Shown piece by piece: positions 28,101-35,848 of a stretch of DNA of 64,000 nucleotides. The notes below the pieces were generated by a model. It saw nothing but the letters and a program-made list of their open reading frames with translations. It had not been told where the DNA came from and searched no databases. Made by a program: the position numbers and the translations under genes. Numbering within the stretch: the first letter of the stretch is position 1; each line of letters starts with the position of its first letter. Origin of the DNA: a bacterium (GTDB taxonomy: Bacteria > Desulfobacterota > Desulfocorpusculales > Desulfocorpusculum); contig JBBFLE010000005.1 in the NCBI GenBank assembly GCA_037481695.1, positions 186,001 to 250,000 of the forward strand, in the 5' to 3' direction.

Positions 28101-28371
28101 GGAAAGAGATAGAAAAGAGATCCTCTTGAGGCTCAAACGGATAGAGGGACAGGTGAGGGGCCTTGCAGGCATGATAGAGAGGAAAGCCCCTTGCCTGGAC
28201 GTATTGACCCAGGTAGGCGCCGTCACAGCAGCCATGAAAAAGGTGGGGGCAGTTGTGCTACAGGCTTACCTGGAGGAGTGTTTGGCAGGAGAGAGCTCAG
28301 CCAAGGGGGAAACAAAGGAGAACCTTAGAGAATTTCAAAGGGCTGTCTCCCGCTACATCAACTGGGCCTGA
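28099..28371 (+). CDS. CsoR/RcnR-family (DUF156) repressor, CstR-like
   Basis: 90-residue all-helical repressor. The family senses Cu(I), Ni/Co, formaldehyde or persulfide through residues on helices 2 and 2'. Visible are LLRLKRIEGQVRGLAGMIE, Cys32 in KAPCLDVL, and Cys61 in AYLEECL. In copper-sensing CsoR, a histidine lies four residues before the second cysteine; here it is Tyr57. Two cysteines without the histidine is the arrangement of CstR, the persulfide sensor. Together with sulfur-carrier genes immediately upstream and the operator over its start, a reactive-sulfur response is the best reading, but this is inference. The ATG at 28099 is chosen by the family N-terminus and the G-rich ribosome site. 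Confidence 0.85.
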   Translation: MERDRKEILLRLKRIEGQVRGLAGMIERKAPCLDVLTQVGAVTAAMKKVGAVVLQAYLEECLAGESSAKGETKENLREFQRAVSRYINWA

Positions 28372-28425
28372 AGCTGAAGGAAATCTTAATCTCAGCTGTC
28401 TGGGCCATGCTCAGGGAGGGGGAAA

Positions 28426-29418
28426 ATGAAGTCCGAAAAAGGGGGTATGAGTAGAAGGGTTTTTCTGAAAAGCGGTACTGTTGCAGCCGCAACGGGACTC
28501 GCCGTTACTGCGGGAATCCCTGGCTCAGCAAGGGCGGCTCGAGCCGGTGGGTTTGCCACCCTCATAGATCTTAGCCTTTGTGATGGTTGCAAGGGGGAGG
28601 TGATTCCCAGGTGTGTGGAGGCCTGCAGGAAAAAGAACAGTTCACGCTTTCCAGAGCCACGCAAGCCCATAAAGGATCTCTGGCCTCAGAAGACCCATGA
28701 TGACTGGTCAGACAAGAGGGATGTCATAGACACTCTGACGCCTTACAACTGGATAACGGTTCAGAGGATAGAGGTGGATGGAAAAGAGATCTTCATACCT
28801 CGAAGGTGCATGCATTGTGACAATCCTCCTTGTGCCAATCTGTGCCCCTTTGGGGCGTTGAACAAGTTCCAGGACGGCTCGGTGGTCATCAATCCAGGTA
28901 TTTGCCTCGGGGGGGCCAAGTGCAAGGCTGTTTGCCCATGGCAGATCCCCCAGAGGCAAAGCGGTGTCGGGCTTTACCTGAAGCTTCAGCCCATGCCCGC
29001 AGGAGGCGGAGTCATGTATAAATGTGACATGTGCCACGACATCATAAGCAAGGGCCAATTGCCTGCCTGTGTGGAGGCCTGTCGGAGTCGGAATCCACGG
29101 CGAGCGCCCCTTGCTTTTGGCCCCCGGGAGCAGATCCTGGAAATGGCTCACAAGAGAGCCCGTGAGATACAAGGCACGATTTACGGGGAAAAGGAAAATG
29201 GTGGTACAGCCACCATATACGTAAGCAGCAGAGCATTCGAGAAAATAAACCAGGCCATCCTTGCCTCCAAGAAAGGCCCTCATATGGGACCTGTTGAGGC
29301 CAGGCTGAAGGAGGTGAACCGATGGTCCAAGGGATTTCTCTGGGGGCCTTTGGCTGCAGGTCTGGGAGCAGTGGCCCTGATGATCCACCAAAGGGTAAAG
29401 GGCAAAAGGGAGGATTGA
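28426..29418 (+). CDS. Tat-exported four-cluster ferredoxin subunit (HybA/FdnH-like)
   Basis: 330 residues. The N-terminus has a twin-arginine signal (SRRVFLKSG at 9-17) and a hydrophobic stretch ending near ARAA. Four groups of cysteines bind four [4Fe-4S] clusters: CDGCKGEVIPRCVEAC, CMHCDNPPCANLCP, CLGGAKCKAVCP, and CDMCHDIISKGQLPACVEAC. A C-terminal transmembrane helix (about 303-322) anchors it on the periplasmic side. This is the electron-transfer subunit of formate dehydrogenase-N, HybA or related enzymes. It is followed three bases later by the cytochrome b gene. No catalytic molybdopterin or NiFe subunit is in the window, so it may serve an enzyme encoded elsewhere. The ribosome site is AGGGAGGGGG. 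Confidence 0.88.
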   Translation: MKSEKGGMSRRVFLKSGTVAAATGLAVTAGIPGSARAARAGGFATLIDLSLCDGCKGEVIPRCVEACRKKNSSRFPEPRKPIKDLWPQKTHDDWSDKRDVIDTLTPYNWITVQRIEVDGKEIFIPRRCMHCDNPPCANLCPFGALNKFQDGSVVINPGICLGGAKCKAVCPWQIPQRQSGVGLYLKLQPMPAGGGVMYKCDMCHDIISKGQLPACVEACRSRNPRRAPLAFGPREQILEMAHKRAREIQGTIYGEKENGGTATIYVSSRAFEKINQAILASKKGPHMGPVEARLKEVNRWSKGFLWGPLAAGLGAVALMIHQRVKGKRED

Positions 29419-29421
29419 GAG

Positions 29422-30279
29422 ATGAGTGAGAAAAACAAGAACGTCTCCCTAGTAAAAAGACATTCCAGGGTGGAGCTGGCCGAACATTGGCTGATGGCTC
29501 TCTCAGGCCTGGTTCTGATCTTTTCAGGTTTTGGGGAGCTTCCCATGTACAAGAGATACATGCTCACACAGCTACCGCTCTTGGGTTGGGCAGGGGATTT
29601 CCATATCCAGCTCAAGATCCATTATGTGGCCGCCATTGTTTTTGTGAGCGTGCTGCTTTTCCATTTTCTTTACCACGGAATGATGGGCCACTGGGGATTG
29701 ATCCCACGAAAGGGGGATTTGGGCGGCTCCATCCGAACCATTCTGGCCATGTTGGGGAAGGGCAGGGAGCCCGAGGCAGACAAATTCTTGCCCGAGCAAC
29801 GGCTTGCCTATGCTTATATGGTGGTCGTAGGGGTTGTCTTGGCCATAACCGGCCTCATCAAGGTGTTAAAGAATCTGGAGACCGTTTTTCTCCCTCCGGG
29901 CCTTGTCACGGGAGTCACCCTGGTGCACACGTTTGGGACCATCTTTTTTCTATTGGGCGTCATGGCGCATTTGGGAGCTCTCCTTATCAAGGCCAACCGT
30001 CCCCTTCTGAGGGCCATATTCACGGCAAAGGTAGATCTAAATTATGCCAAACAACGCCATACCATCTGGTGGGAGAGGGAACTCAGGAGCCAAGGGGTTT
30101 CTGGAATTGAGGAGCCGAACTCCGGAGGGGACCAAGCTCAAGATGCAACCTGTGGTGCCTCTGGTACAGTCCTGCCCGGGCCAGCAACTCCTGATGGGTG
30201 CCCTGCTCAACTATCTTTCCCCGATGCAGCACCAGGATACAATGGGCCTCCTGGACGGTCGAAAGCCGGTGAGCTATGA
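29422..30279 (+). CDS. cytochrome b subunit, formate dehydrogenase gamma-like (FdnI)
   Basis: 285 residues with four transmembrane helices. Histidines suited to two b hemes lie in HSRVELAEHW (helix 1), KIHYVAAIVF and LLFHFLYHG (helix 2), and LVHTFGTIFF plus MAHLGALL (helix 4). It should accept electrons from the preceding ferredoxin subunit and pass them to menaquinone. The conserved part ends near TIWWERELR (about residue 220). The last 65 residues are rich in Gly, Pro and Ser and lie antisense to the 3' end of the ABC transporter gene, overlapping it by 197 bases, so this tail may be a read-through extension rather than a domain. Confidence 0.82.
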   Translation: MSEKNKNVSLVKRHSRVELAEHWLMALSGLVLIFSGFGELPMYKRYMLTQLPLLGWAGDFHIQLKIHYVAAIVFVSVLLFHFLYHGMMGHWGLIPRKGDLGGSIRTILAMLGKGREPEADKFLPEQRLAYAYMVVVGVVLAITGLIKVLKNLETVFLPPGLVTGVTLVHTFGTIFFLLGVMAHLGALLIKANRPLLRAIFTAKVDLNYAKQRHTIWWERELRSQGVSGIEEPNSGGDQAQDATCGASGTVLPGPATPDGCPAQLSFPDAAPGYNGPPGRSKAGEL

Positions 30280-31915
30280 GCAGACAGGTCCTGCCCTGGG
30301 CCAGGAGGCCCAGGGCTCTCTGCAGCATGAGTTCGGTGGAGGGATCCACGCTGGATGTAGCCTCATCCAGCACGAGTATCCTTGGATCGTAAAGCACAGC
30401 CCTGAGAAAAGCTATGAGCTGTCTCTGACCAAGAGAGAGATTTTGCCCCCTCTCCTGTATCTCCATCTGATAGCCTCCGGGGAGGGACTGGATCCAATCA
30501 TCCAGTCCCATGTGTCGTGCAACCTCTTCTATGCGTTCCAAAGAAATGTCTTTGTTCCAGAGGCGCAGGTTCTCCAGCAGAGGGCCTCTGAACAGAAACA
30601 CCTCCTGGGGAATTACACCCACGTGTCTTCTTAGCGCCTTCAAGGGCCATTTTCGAATTTCCAGCCCGTCCACCAGGATCTCCCCGGCCTGCGGATCATA
30701 GGATCGGTTGAAGAGCCCTATGAGGGAACTCTTTCCCGCTCCTGTGGCCCCCACTATGGCCAGAGTCTGTCCATGGGGCACCGTGAAACTGACCCCACGA
30801 AGTACCCACTGCTGTGGCATGTAAGAGAACCAAAGATCCCTGACCACTATTTCCCCTCGAAGAGAGCCGGGAATTCTCGGATTTTCAGGGGAACGGACAT
30901 GGGATGGGGTGTCCAAGAGGGCAAAGACCCTCTCTGAGGAAGCCATGGCTGCCTGGAGCAGATTGTACTTCTCGGCCAGATCTCTAATGGGCTGAAAAAA
31001 TCTTCTCATGTATTGGATGAAGGCCACCAGCACTCCTGGCAACATCTGCTCTTGTACCACCCTGCCGCCCCCGTACCAGAGGATCAGTCCCAGGGCTACG
31101 GCTGCCATGACCTCCACAAAAGGGAAGAAAATAGAGCTGTAGCGTATGGCCCGAAGATGCTGCTGCCTGGTCTGACTGTTGAGTGCGTCAAAGGTCTCCT
31201 GATTCTTTTGTTGCCTTGCGAAGAGCTGGACAGTTACCATTCCGTTGAGACTTTCCTGGAGAAAACCGTTTAGCTGTGCCACCTTGCGCCTCAGCTGCCG
31301 GTATGCGTCACGAGCCCTTGATCTGTAAAGGGCTGTGGCTAAAGCAAGGGGAGGTGCCACGCAGAGGGTGACCAGGGCCAGCCTCCAATCCAGCCAAAGC
31401 AAGGCAGCGGCTATGGCCAGGAGGCTAACCAAATCTCCGAATATGACCACTACCCCCTGGGTAAAAAGTTCCTGGATGACCTCCACATCCTGAACAGCCC
31501 TGCTGAGAAGTCTTCCAACAGCCGTTCGGTCATAGAAGCTTTGGGGCAGTTCCAAGAGCTTCTCCAGGATCTGAATCCTGAGGCGAAAGACCGCCTTCTG
31601 TCCTGTGAGTTGCAGTAAAAAAGCCCTGAGGTACTGCGTCAAGGCTCCAGCTGCCAAGGCTGCCAAGTATATCAATGCCACACGGGTCAACCCGGCAATA
31701 TCCCCTCGGGCTATGTGCTCGTCGATGGCCACCTTTGTGAGATAAGGTCCCACCACGCTCAAAAAGCTGTCCATTACCAATATTCCCAAAGAAATCAGAA
31801 CCAGGCCAGCGTGCGGTCGCAGGTACAAAAGAAGGCGCGCAGCCAGTCGTGAATCGTATTGCCTTGCCTCCATCTCCTCTTCTGTAAGGGTTTCTGACAT
31901 GGCCTTGCTTCTCAT
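30083..31915 (-). CDS. ABC exporter half-transporter, consensus-site subunit
   Basis: 610 residues: six transmembrane helices (about 25-320) and an ABC ATPase domain. Walker A GATGAGKSS is near 387 and Walker B LVLDEATSSVD near 513, with the catalytic Glu and a following HRLSTV H-loop. The signature is degenerate: LSLGQRQL in place of LSGGQ. It overlaps the upstream ABC gene by four bases (ATGA), so the two should form a heterodimer of the LmrCD/TM287-288 type that exports drugs, lipids or peptides. Last gene of the minus-strand cluster. Its C-terminal 25 residues lie in the overlap with the cytochrome gene. Confidence 0.88.
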   Translation of the reverse strand: MRSKAMSETLTEEEMEARQYDSRLAARLLLYLRPHAGLVLISLGILVMDSFLSVVGPYLTKVAIDEHIARGDIAGLTRVALIYLAALAAGALTQYLRAFLLQLTGQKAVFRLRIQILEKLLELPQSFYDRTAVGRLLSRAVQDVEVIQELFTQGVVVIFGDLVSLLAIAAALLWLDWRLALVTLCVAPPLALATALYRSRARDAYRQLRRKVAQLNGFLQESLNGMVTVQLFARQQKNQETFDALNSQTRQQHLRAIRYSSIFFPFVEVMAAVALGLILWYGGGRVVQEQMLPGVLVAFIQYMRRFFQPIRDLAEKYNLLQAAMASSERVFALLDTPSHVRSPENPRIPGSLRGEIVVRDLWFSYMPQQWVLRGVSFTVPHGQTLAIVGATGAGKSSLIGLFNRSYDPQAGEILVDGLEIRKWPLKALRRHVGVIPQEVFLFRGPLLENLRLWNKDISLERIEEVARHMGLDDWIQSLPGGYQMEIQERGQNLSLGQRQLIAFLRAVLYDPRILVLDEATSSVDPSTELMLQRALGLLAQGRTCLLIAHRLSTVQEAHCILVLHRGKIVEQGTHQELLARAGLYQRHHRLHLELGPLRSSAPQFQKPLGS

Positions 31916-33702
31916 GTGGCAATATCCTCCGGCCAGGCTTCCAGCTCCTGGAGGATCCTCTGTTGGCGGGCCAAATCCGTCAAATAGCCCCCCTTTTCCA
32001 CCAGCTCAACGGGCGAGCCCTGCTCGTAGATGCGCCCATGGACCAGGACGATCACCCATTGGGCTTTCATAAGAGTGGAAAGCCTGTGGGAAACAAAGAC
32101 TTTGGTCATTTGCGGGAAGCACTTGAGAAGATTCTCCAGTATTCTGGCCTCTGTCTCAGAATCCAGGTGAGCAAATGCATCATCCAAAAGCAAAACCATG
32201 GGCTTAGCGGCCAAGGCCCTGGCCAGAGCCACCCTTTGTCTTTGCCCTCCTGAGAGCATTACCCCCCGCTGCCCCACCAGCGTGTCCCATCCTTGGGGAA
32301 GTGTATTAACATCTTTTTCCAGACAAACCAGCCTGGCCAGTTTATCCAGCATGCCCGGGTCCTCCACGGGCTTGCCCATCCATACGTTGGAGCCCAAGGA
32401 TTCAGAAAAAAGAAAAGGCTCCTGCTCAACAAGCACAACTTTTTTTCTGAGATCTTCCAGGCACAAATCCCTCAGGTCCAGCCCGTCTATCAAGACCCTT
32501 CCCTCAGTGGGATCCTGCAGGCGTGGCAGGAGTTCCAGGAGGGTGGTTTTCCCGCTGCCCACAGGCCCTGTGATTCCAACATTCACTCCAGCCCGCAGCC
32601 TCAGGTCGATCCCCTGCAAGGCCCATGCATCTGAGCCTGGATAACGAACGCTTACCTTCTCCAGGGATATTTCCCGGATGGTATTCTGCATGGGAAGCGG
32701 CCTGGCAGGGCTGGCTATAGCAGGACGGGCATCCAGCACCTCTGCTATTCTCTGAAGGGAAGCCCTGGCTCTTTGTAACAGGTTCACCATGAAGCCCAAA
32801 GACATCATGGGCCATGAGAGCATGAGCAGATAGGAGTTGAAGGCCACGAAACTTCCCAGGCTGAGCTTTTCTGCGGCCACCTTGCTGCCACCGACCCCCA
32901 GCACTATGACAAATGCCGCACCGGCCAAAAAGCCCAGCAAACCGTAGAAGATCCCTCTCAAACGGGCAAGCTCCAACTGTCTGCCCAGGTATTCCAGGCA
33001 GGAGTTCCTGTAGTGCAAACCCTTGGCCTCTTCCATGGTGTAAGACTGAATCACCCGTATGCCGCTGAGGATCTCCTGCACCTGTTGTGTAAGTTCTGCC
33101 AGCTGGGCCTGTACCTTCAAAGAGCTGGCCTTGACACGCCTTCCAAAGTACATGAAAGAGAGGGAAAGAAGCGGAAGAGGCAGCAAGGCTGCAAGGGTGA
33201 GCCCAGGATCTATCCAGGCCATGAGCGCAACACAGGAGAAAATGGTCAGGGAGCTGTCCACCACCAACAGTCCCACAAAGGCTATGAGCTCTTGGATTGC
33301 CACCAGATCATTGGTGCATCTGGACATGATGTCCCCTACGGAACGCTCTAGGTAAAAAGCCCTCTCCAGCCTTTGTAGCGAGCTGAAAAGCTCCTTTCGC
33401 AATCTGTACTCCACGTGGCGGGCTACCCCGAACAAGGAGGTTCTCCAGGCATAGCGAAAGCAGGCCTGGACAAAGGCCACAAGCACTATGAGCCCTCCAT
33501 ATCCAAGGAGTTGCCCGCTTGTGGAAGCCTTGCCCAGCCCGTCTATGGCCTCCTTCAAGATCCAGGGCCCCACCAAAGCCAGCCCATCTGCAGCAGCAAG
33601 ACACCCCAGTCCCCACAATATCCATCTGAGGTGCTCCCTGACGTAAGGTATGATTCGCCTCAGTCCTCTGGCCTGGGGCTGGATCAAAAAGCTGGAGTTC
33701 AT
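31912..33702 (-). CDS. ABC exporter half-transporter, degenerate-site subunit
   Basis: 596 residues with six transmembrane helices (about 30-310) and an ATPase domain. Walker A GPVGSGKTT is near 377 and the signature LSGGQRQRVALARA is canonical. Walker B reads VLLLDDAFAHLD, with Asp replacing the catalytic Glu. Paired with the following subunit, whose signature is altered, this leaves one consensus and one degenerate ATP site, exactly the pattern of heterodimeric exporters. The start ATG follows AAAGGAAA. It probably exports the product of the neighbouring ligase genes, or protects against it; this is inferred from position only. Confidence 0.88.
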   Translation of the reverse strand: MNSSFLIQPQARGLRRIIPYVREHLRWILWGLGCLAAADGLALVGPWILKEAIDGLGKASTSGQLLGYGGLIVLVAFVQACFRYAWRTSLFGVARHVEYRLRKELFSSLQRLERAFYLERSVGDIMSRCTNDLVAIQELIAFVGLLVVDSSLTIFSCVALMAWIDPGLTLAALLPLPLLSLSFMYFGRRVKASSLKVQAQLAELTQQVQEILSGIRVIQSYTMEEAKGLHYRNSCLEYLGRQLELARLRGIFYGLLGFLAGAAFVIVLGVGGSKVAAEKLSLGSFVAFNSYLLMLSWPMMSLGFMVNLLQRARASLQRIAEVLDARPAIASPARPLPMQNTIREISLEKVSVRYPGSDAWALQGIDLRLRAGVNVGITGPVGSGKTTLLELLPRLQDPTEGRVLIDGLDLRDLCLEDLRKKVVLVEQEPFLFSESLGSNVWMGKPVEDPGMLDKLARLVCLEKDVNTLPQGWDTLVGQRGVMLSGGQRQRVALARALAAKPMVLLLDDAFAHLDSETEARILENLLKCFPQMTKVFVSHRLSTLMKAQWVIVLVHGRIYEQGSPVELVEKGGYLTDLARQQRILQELEAWPEDIAT

Positions 33703-33824
33703 TTTCCTTTACCGACTTGCCCTGGAATCAACTCAAAAAATTACCGGGTGTAATGCACAGAGATTCTCTTGCTAAGACAAAGGCTTAGTGAAAAAGTTCT
33801 GCCAAAGATCTGCCCGGGATCCCC

Positions 33825-35201
33825 TCAGCATTCTGCACCCGGTACAGTCAACACCGCATCCGTGGCGCCGTGCACACGACTGGATTGTTCCCTTGCAGTA
33901 ATCAGAATATCAGCTAGCTTCATCCTTCCTTCTGAATCCCTGAAAAAGAAAGGGCAAAGCCTCACATAGCCTTCCATGGTGCGCATGGTACCTGAGGATG
34001 GATCCAGGTATTTCCATTCCCAGGGCCTTGAATCCACTTCCTTTTGTATGACCCAGTCACCTTCAGCCTTGGCCTTGAGACATGCTGCTTGCCACTGCCT
34101 TGAGCTTAACTGCCGGCCGTGGAAAAGAGCCCTGCTCTCATAGGATCTACCCTTCTTGAGATAATAGGTCCTCTGGGAGGTGGGCAGGTTCAACATGGGG
34201 GATATGCTTTTCGGTGTGGCCCTCCAGGTGGCAGGGATATAAGTGCGAAGCATTTGGATCTGCCTGGAGTCCATAAAGTTTCCCAAATGCTCTCCTGCCT
34301 CGGGATGGTGCACGAGGGCCAAGACTCTCTTATCCTCCAGCACATCCTTCCAGGGATTCAAGAGCCTGATTTTGTTTTGCACCAGAGCTTCCAACACTAT
34401 TGCTGCCTTTTCCCCCGAACTCCTGAAGACCCCTGGGCTTCGAAAAAGCCTGTGGATCAGGTTCACTTCTCTTCCATCGGGAAGCGCCAGGCCGCCCTGG
34501 GCAGTCCGGTTTAAGGCCAGAAGGGGGGCCACCACCAGGCCAACAGCGCTTAGATTTCTAGCCAGAAGCAGGTGCTCGTGTCTGTAGGCTGATCTCTTGG
34601 CTCCCAGCACTGCGGCCAGTCCAGATTCAGAGCCTTCAATGGCGAGCAGATTTCTTCTCAGGCAGTTCTCATACATGGGCAGGATCCCTGGCAGAGACCG
34701 GTGGGGGCCATAGGTTTGTCTTAGGGCATGAGTAATACCCAAACCTCCCATCACCACCTGGATTTCCAACACCCTGGGATGCTCTCCTTTTTCCATGGCC
34801 AGATCCAGTCTAATCATCTCCAGAGGTTTGCAACACTCCAGCTCCCAGATCATCTCTTCCTGTGGGCAGGCAGGAAATCCCAATTCCCGCCTCAAGAAGG
34901 CCGACTCTTTCAGGTGCTTCTCCAGCCCTCTCAGAAATGTCTCCAGGAGTGTGCCCATCTGTCTGATTTCATCCAGGAGAGAAACAGGGATCCTGGGAGC
35001 ATCTGGTACCACTCGCCAGTTCACCCTACCCAGGGCCTTGAAGAAGGCCCCCTGTCTTATCAGTGACTCCCAGCGCTCACAGCTAAGAGCAGCCCATGGG
35101 TCCCTGGGGGCAGCAGTGGGCCTGGGAGCCTGCAGGGCTCTTTCCACCTCCTGCATGTCCCCATAGAGATAATTGGCTTTCCAGGATTCCATGTCCAACA
35201 T
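33825..35201 (-). CDS. circularly permuted ATP-grasp-like ligase A
   Basis: 458 residues from the ATG at 35201, which has GAGG at good spacing. TTG (35333) and ATG (35303) extend the frame by up to 44 residues without a ribosome site. The order of motifs is RLDLAM (131-136), VLEIQ, NPWKDVLEDK (282-291), LKKGRSYESR, WVIQKE, a YVRLCPFF strand and HGATDAV near the end. The same order occurs in ligase B (39070-40404), and both resemble glutathionylspermidine-synthetase-like permuted ATP-grasp enzymes, which join a carboxylate to an amine via an acyl phosphate. Here the usual Asn of the (E)xN metal motif is Gln, so activity could be modified. It lies between the asparagine-synthetase-like gene and the exporter genes. 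Confidence 0.6.
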   Translation of the reverse strand: MLDMESWKANYLYGDMQEVERALQAPRPTAAPRDPWAALSCERWESLIRQGAFFKALGRVNWRVVPDAPRIPVSLLDEIRQMGTLLETFLRGLEKHLKESAFLRRELGFPACPQEEMIWELECCKPLEMIRLDLAMEKGEHPRVLEIQVVMGGLGITHALRQTYGPHRSLPGILPMYENCLRRNLLAIEGSESGLAAVLGAKRSAYRHEHLLLARNLSAVGLVVAPLLALNRTAQGGLALPDGREVNLIHRLFRSPGVFRSSGEKAAIVLEALVQNKIRLLNPWKDVLEDKRVLALVHHPEAGEHLGNFMDSRQIQMLRTYIPATWRATPKSISPMLNLPTSQRTYYLKKGRSYESRALFHGRQLSSRQWQAACLKAKAEGDWVIQKEVDSRPWEWKYLDPSSGTMRTMEGYVRLCPFFFRDSEGRMKLADILITAREQSSRVHGATDAVLTVPGAEC

Positions 35202-35335
35202 CCAACCTCGTCTTACATCTTCTTCTGACCCAGCTCCCTGACAAAAAAGCAGCGATTGACCACAAGGAAGTGTCTTCCTATCATAGCAGCGAAAGACAGG
35301 CATATCACGGGCTTGCTGGGGAAGCGGGGGCAAAA
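35202..35335. promoter_or_regulatory. divergent promoter region between ligase A and the cNMP-binding gene
   Basis: This 134-base gap separates two divergent starts and should carry both promoters. I see no convincing -35/-10 pair or operator by eye. If ligase A starts at an upstream codon, most of this region becomes coding. Confidence 0.3.
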
Positions 35336-35848
35336 ATGCTAAGCTCCATGGAGCGGGTGATACAACTAAAGAAGATCCCTTTGTTTTCAGGCCTTCAGGC
35401 CAAAGAGCTGGCTGCCATAGGAGCCATAGTCAAGGAAAGGGCCTTTGCTGCCGGGGGGGTCATCATCCAAGAGGGTGCTCCAGGAGATTCTCTTTTTCTG
35501 GTCCTCAGGGGAAGGGTGAAGGTGATCAAGGCCATGGATTCTGCCAATCCAATACAGCTCGCTGAGATAGGCCCAGAGGAATGGTTCGGGGAGATGGCTC
35601 TGTTTGACCGCCAACCCAGATCGGCCTCTGTGGTGGCCTGCGAGGACACGCAGCTTTTGGAATTGGGCCGCTTCGAGTTCGAGGAGATCATGAGGGAGTT
35701 TCCGAGCATAGCCATCCACGCCTGCCAGGTCTTTACCCGACGTCTCAGAGAGCTCCAGGAAAAATTGGGGTGGCTCAAGGAGAAAAGCCCAAAGAACGGA
35801 AGTGTTCTTTTTTCTGTTCAAGCCAGCCAAGCCAAAGCTCCAGATTGA
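35336..35848 (+). CDS. stand-alone cyclic-nucleotide-binding domain protein
   Basis: 170 residues, starting at ATG within MLSSMERVIQLKKIPLFSGL. It is a single cNMP-binding beta-barrel: LAAIGAIVKERAFAAGGVIIQEG, LFLVLRGRVKVI, and the phosphate cassette WFGEMALFDRQPRSASVVA, which retains Glu and Arg positions for cyclic nucleotide contact. A helix with REFPSIAIHACQVFTRRLRELQEKL follows, but there is no helix-turn-helix after it, so it is not a CRP-type transcription factor by itself. It is the only plus-strand gene in the cluster, and its 3' end overlaps the asparagine-synthetase-like gene by 74 bases. It probably relays a nucleotide signal through a partner. Confidence 0.82.
   Translation: MLSSMERVIQLKKIPLFSGLQAKELAAIGAIVKERAFAAGGVIIQEGAPGDSLFLVLRGRVKVIKAMDSANPIQLAEIGPEEWFGEMALFDRQPRSASVVACEDTQLLELGRFEFEEIMREFPSIAIHACQVFTRRLRELQEKLGWLKEKSPKNGSVLFSVQASQAKAPD

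Noticed and set aside
28708-29391. Minus-strand ORF of 227 codons opposite the ferredoxin gene
   Set aside because: Shadow of the cysteine-rich coding frame; the plus-strand protein has four full cluster motifs and a Tat signal.
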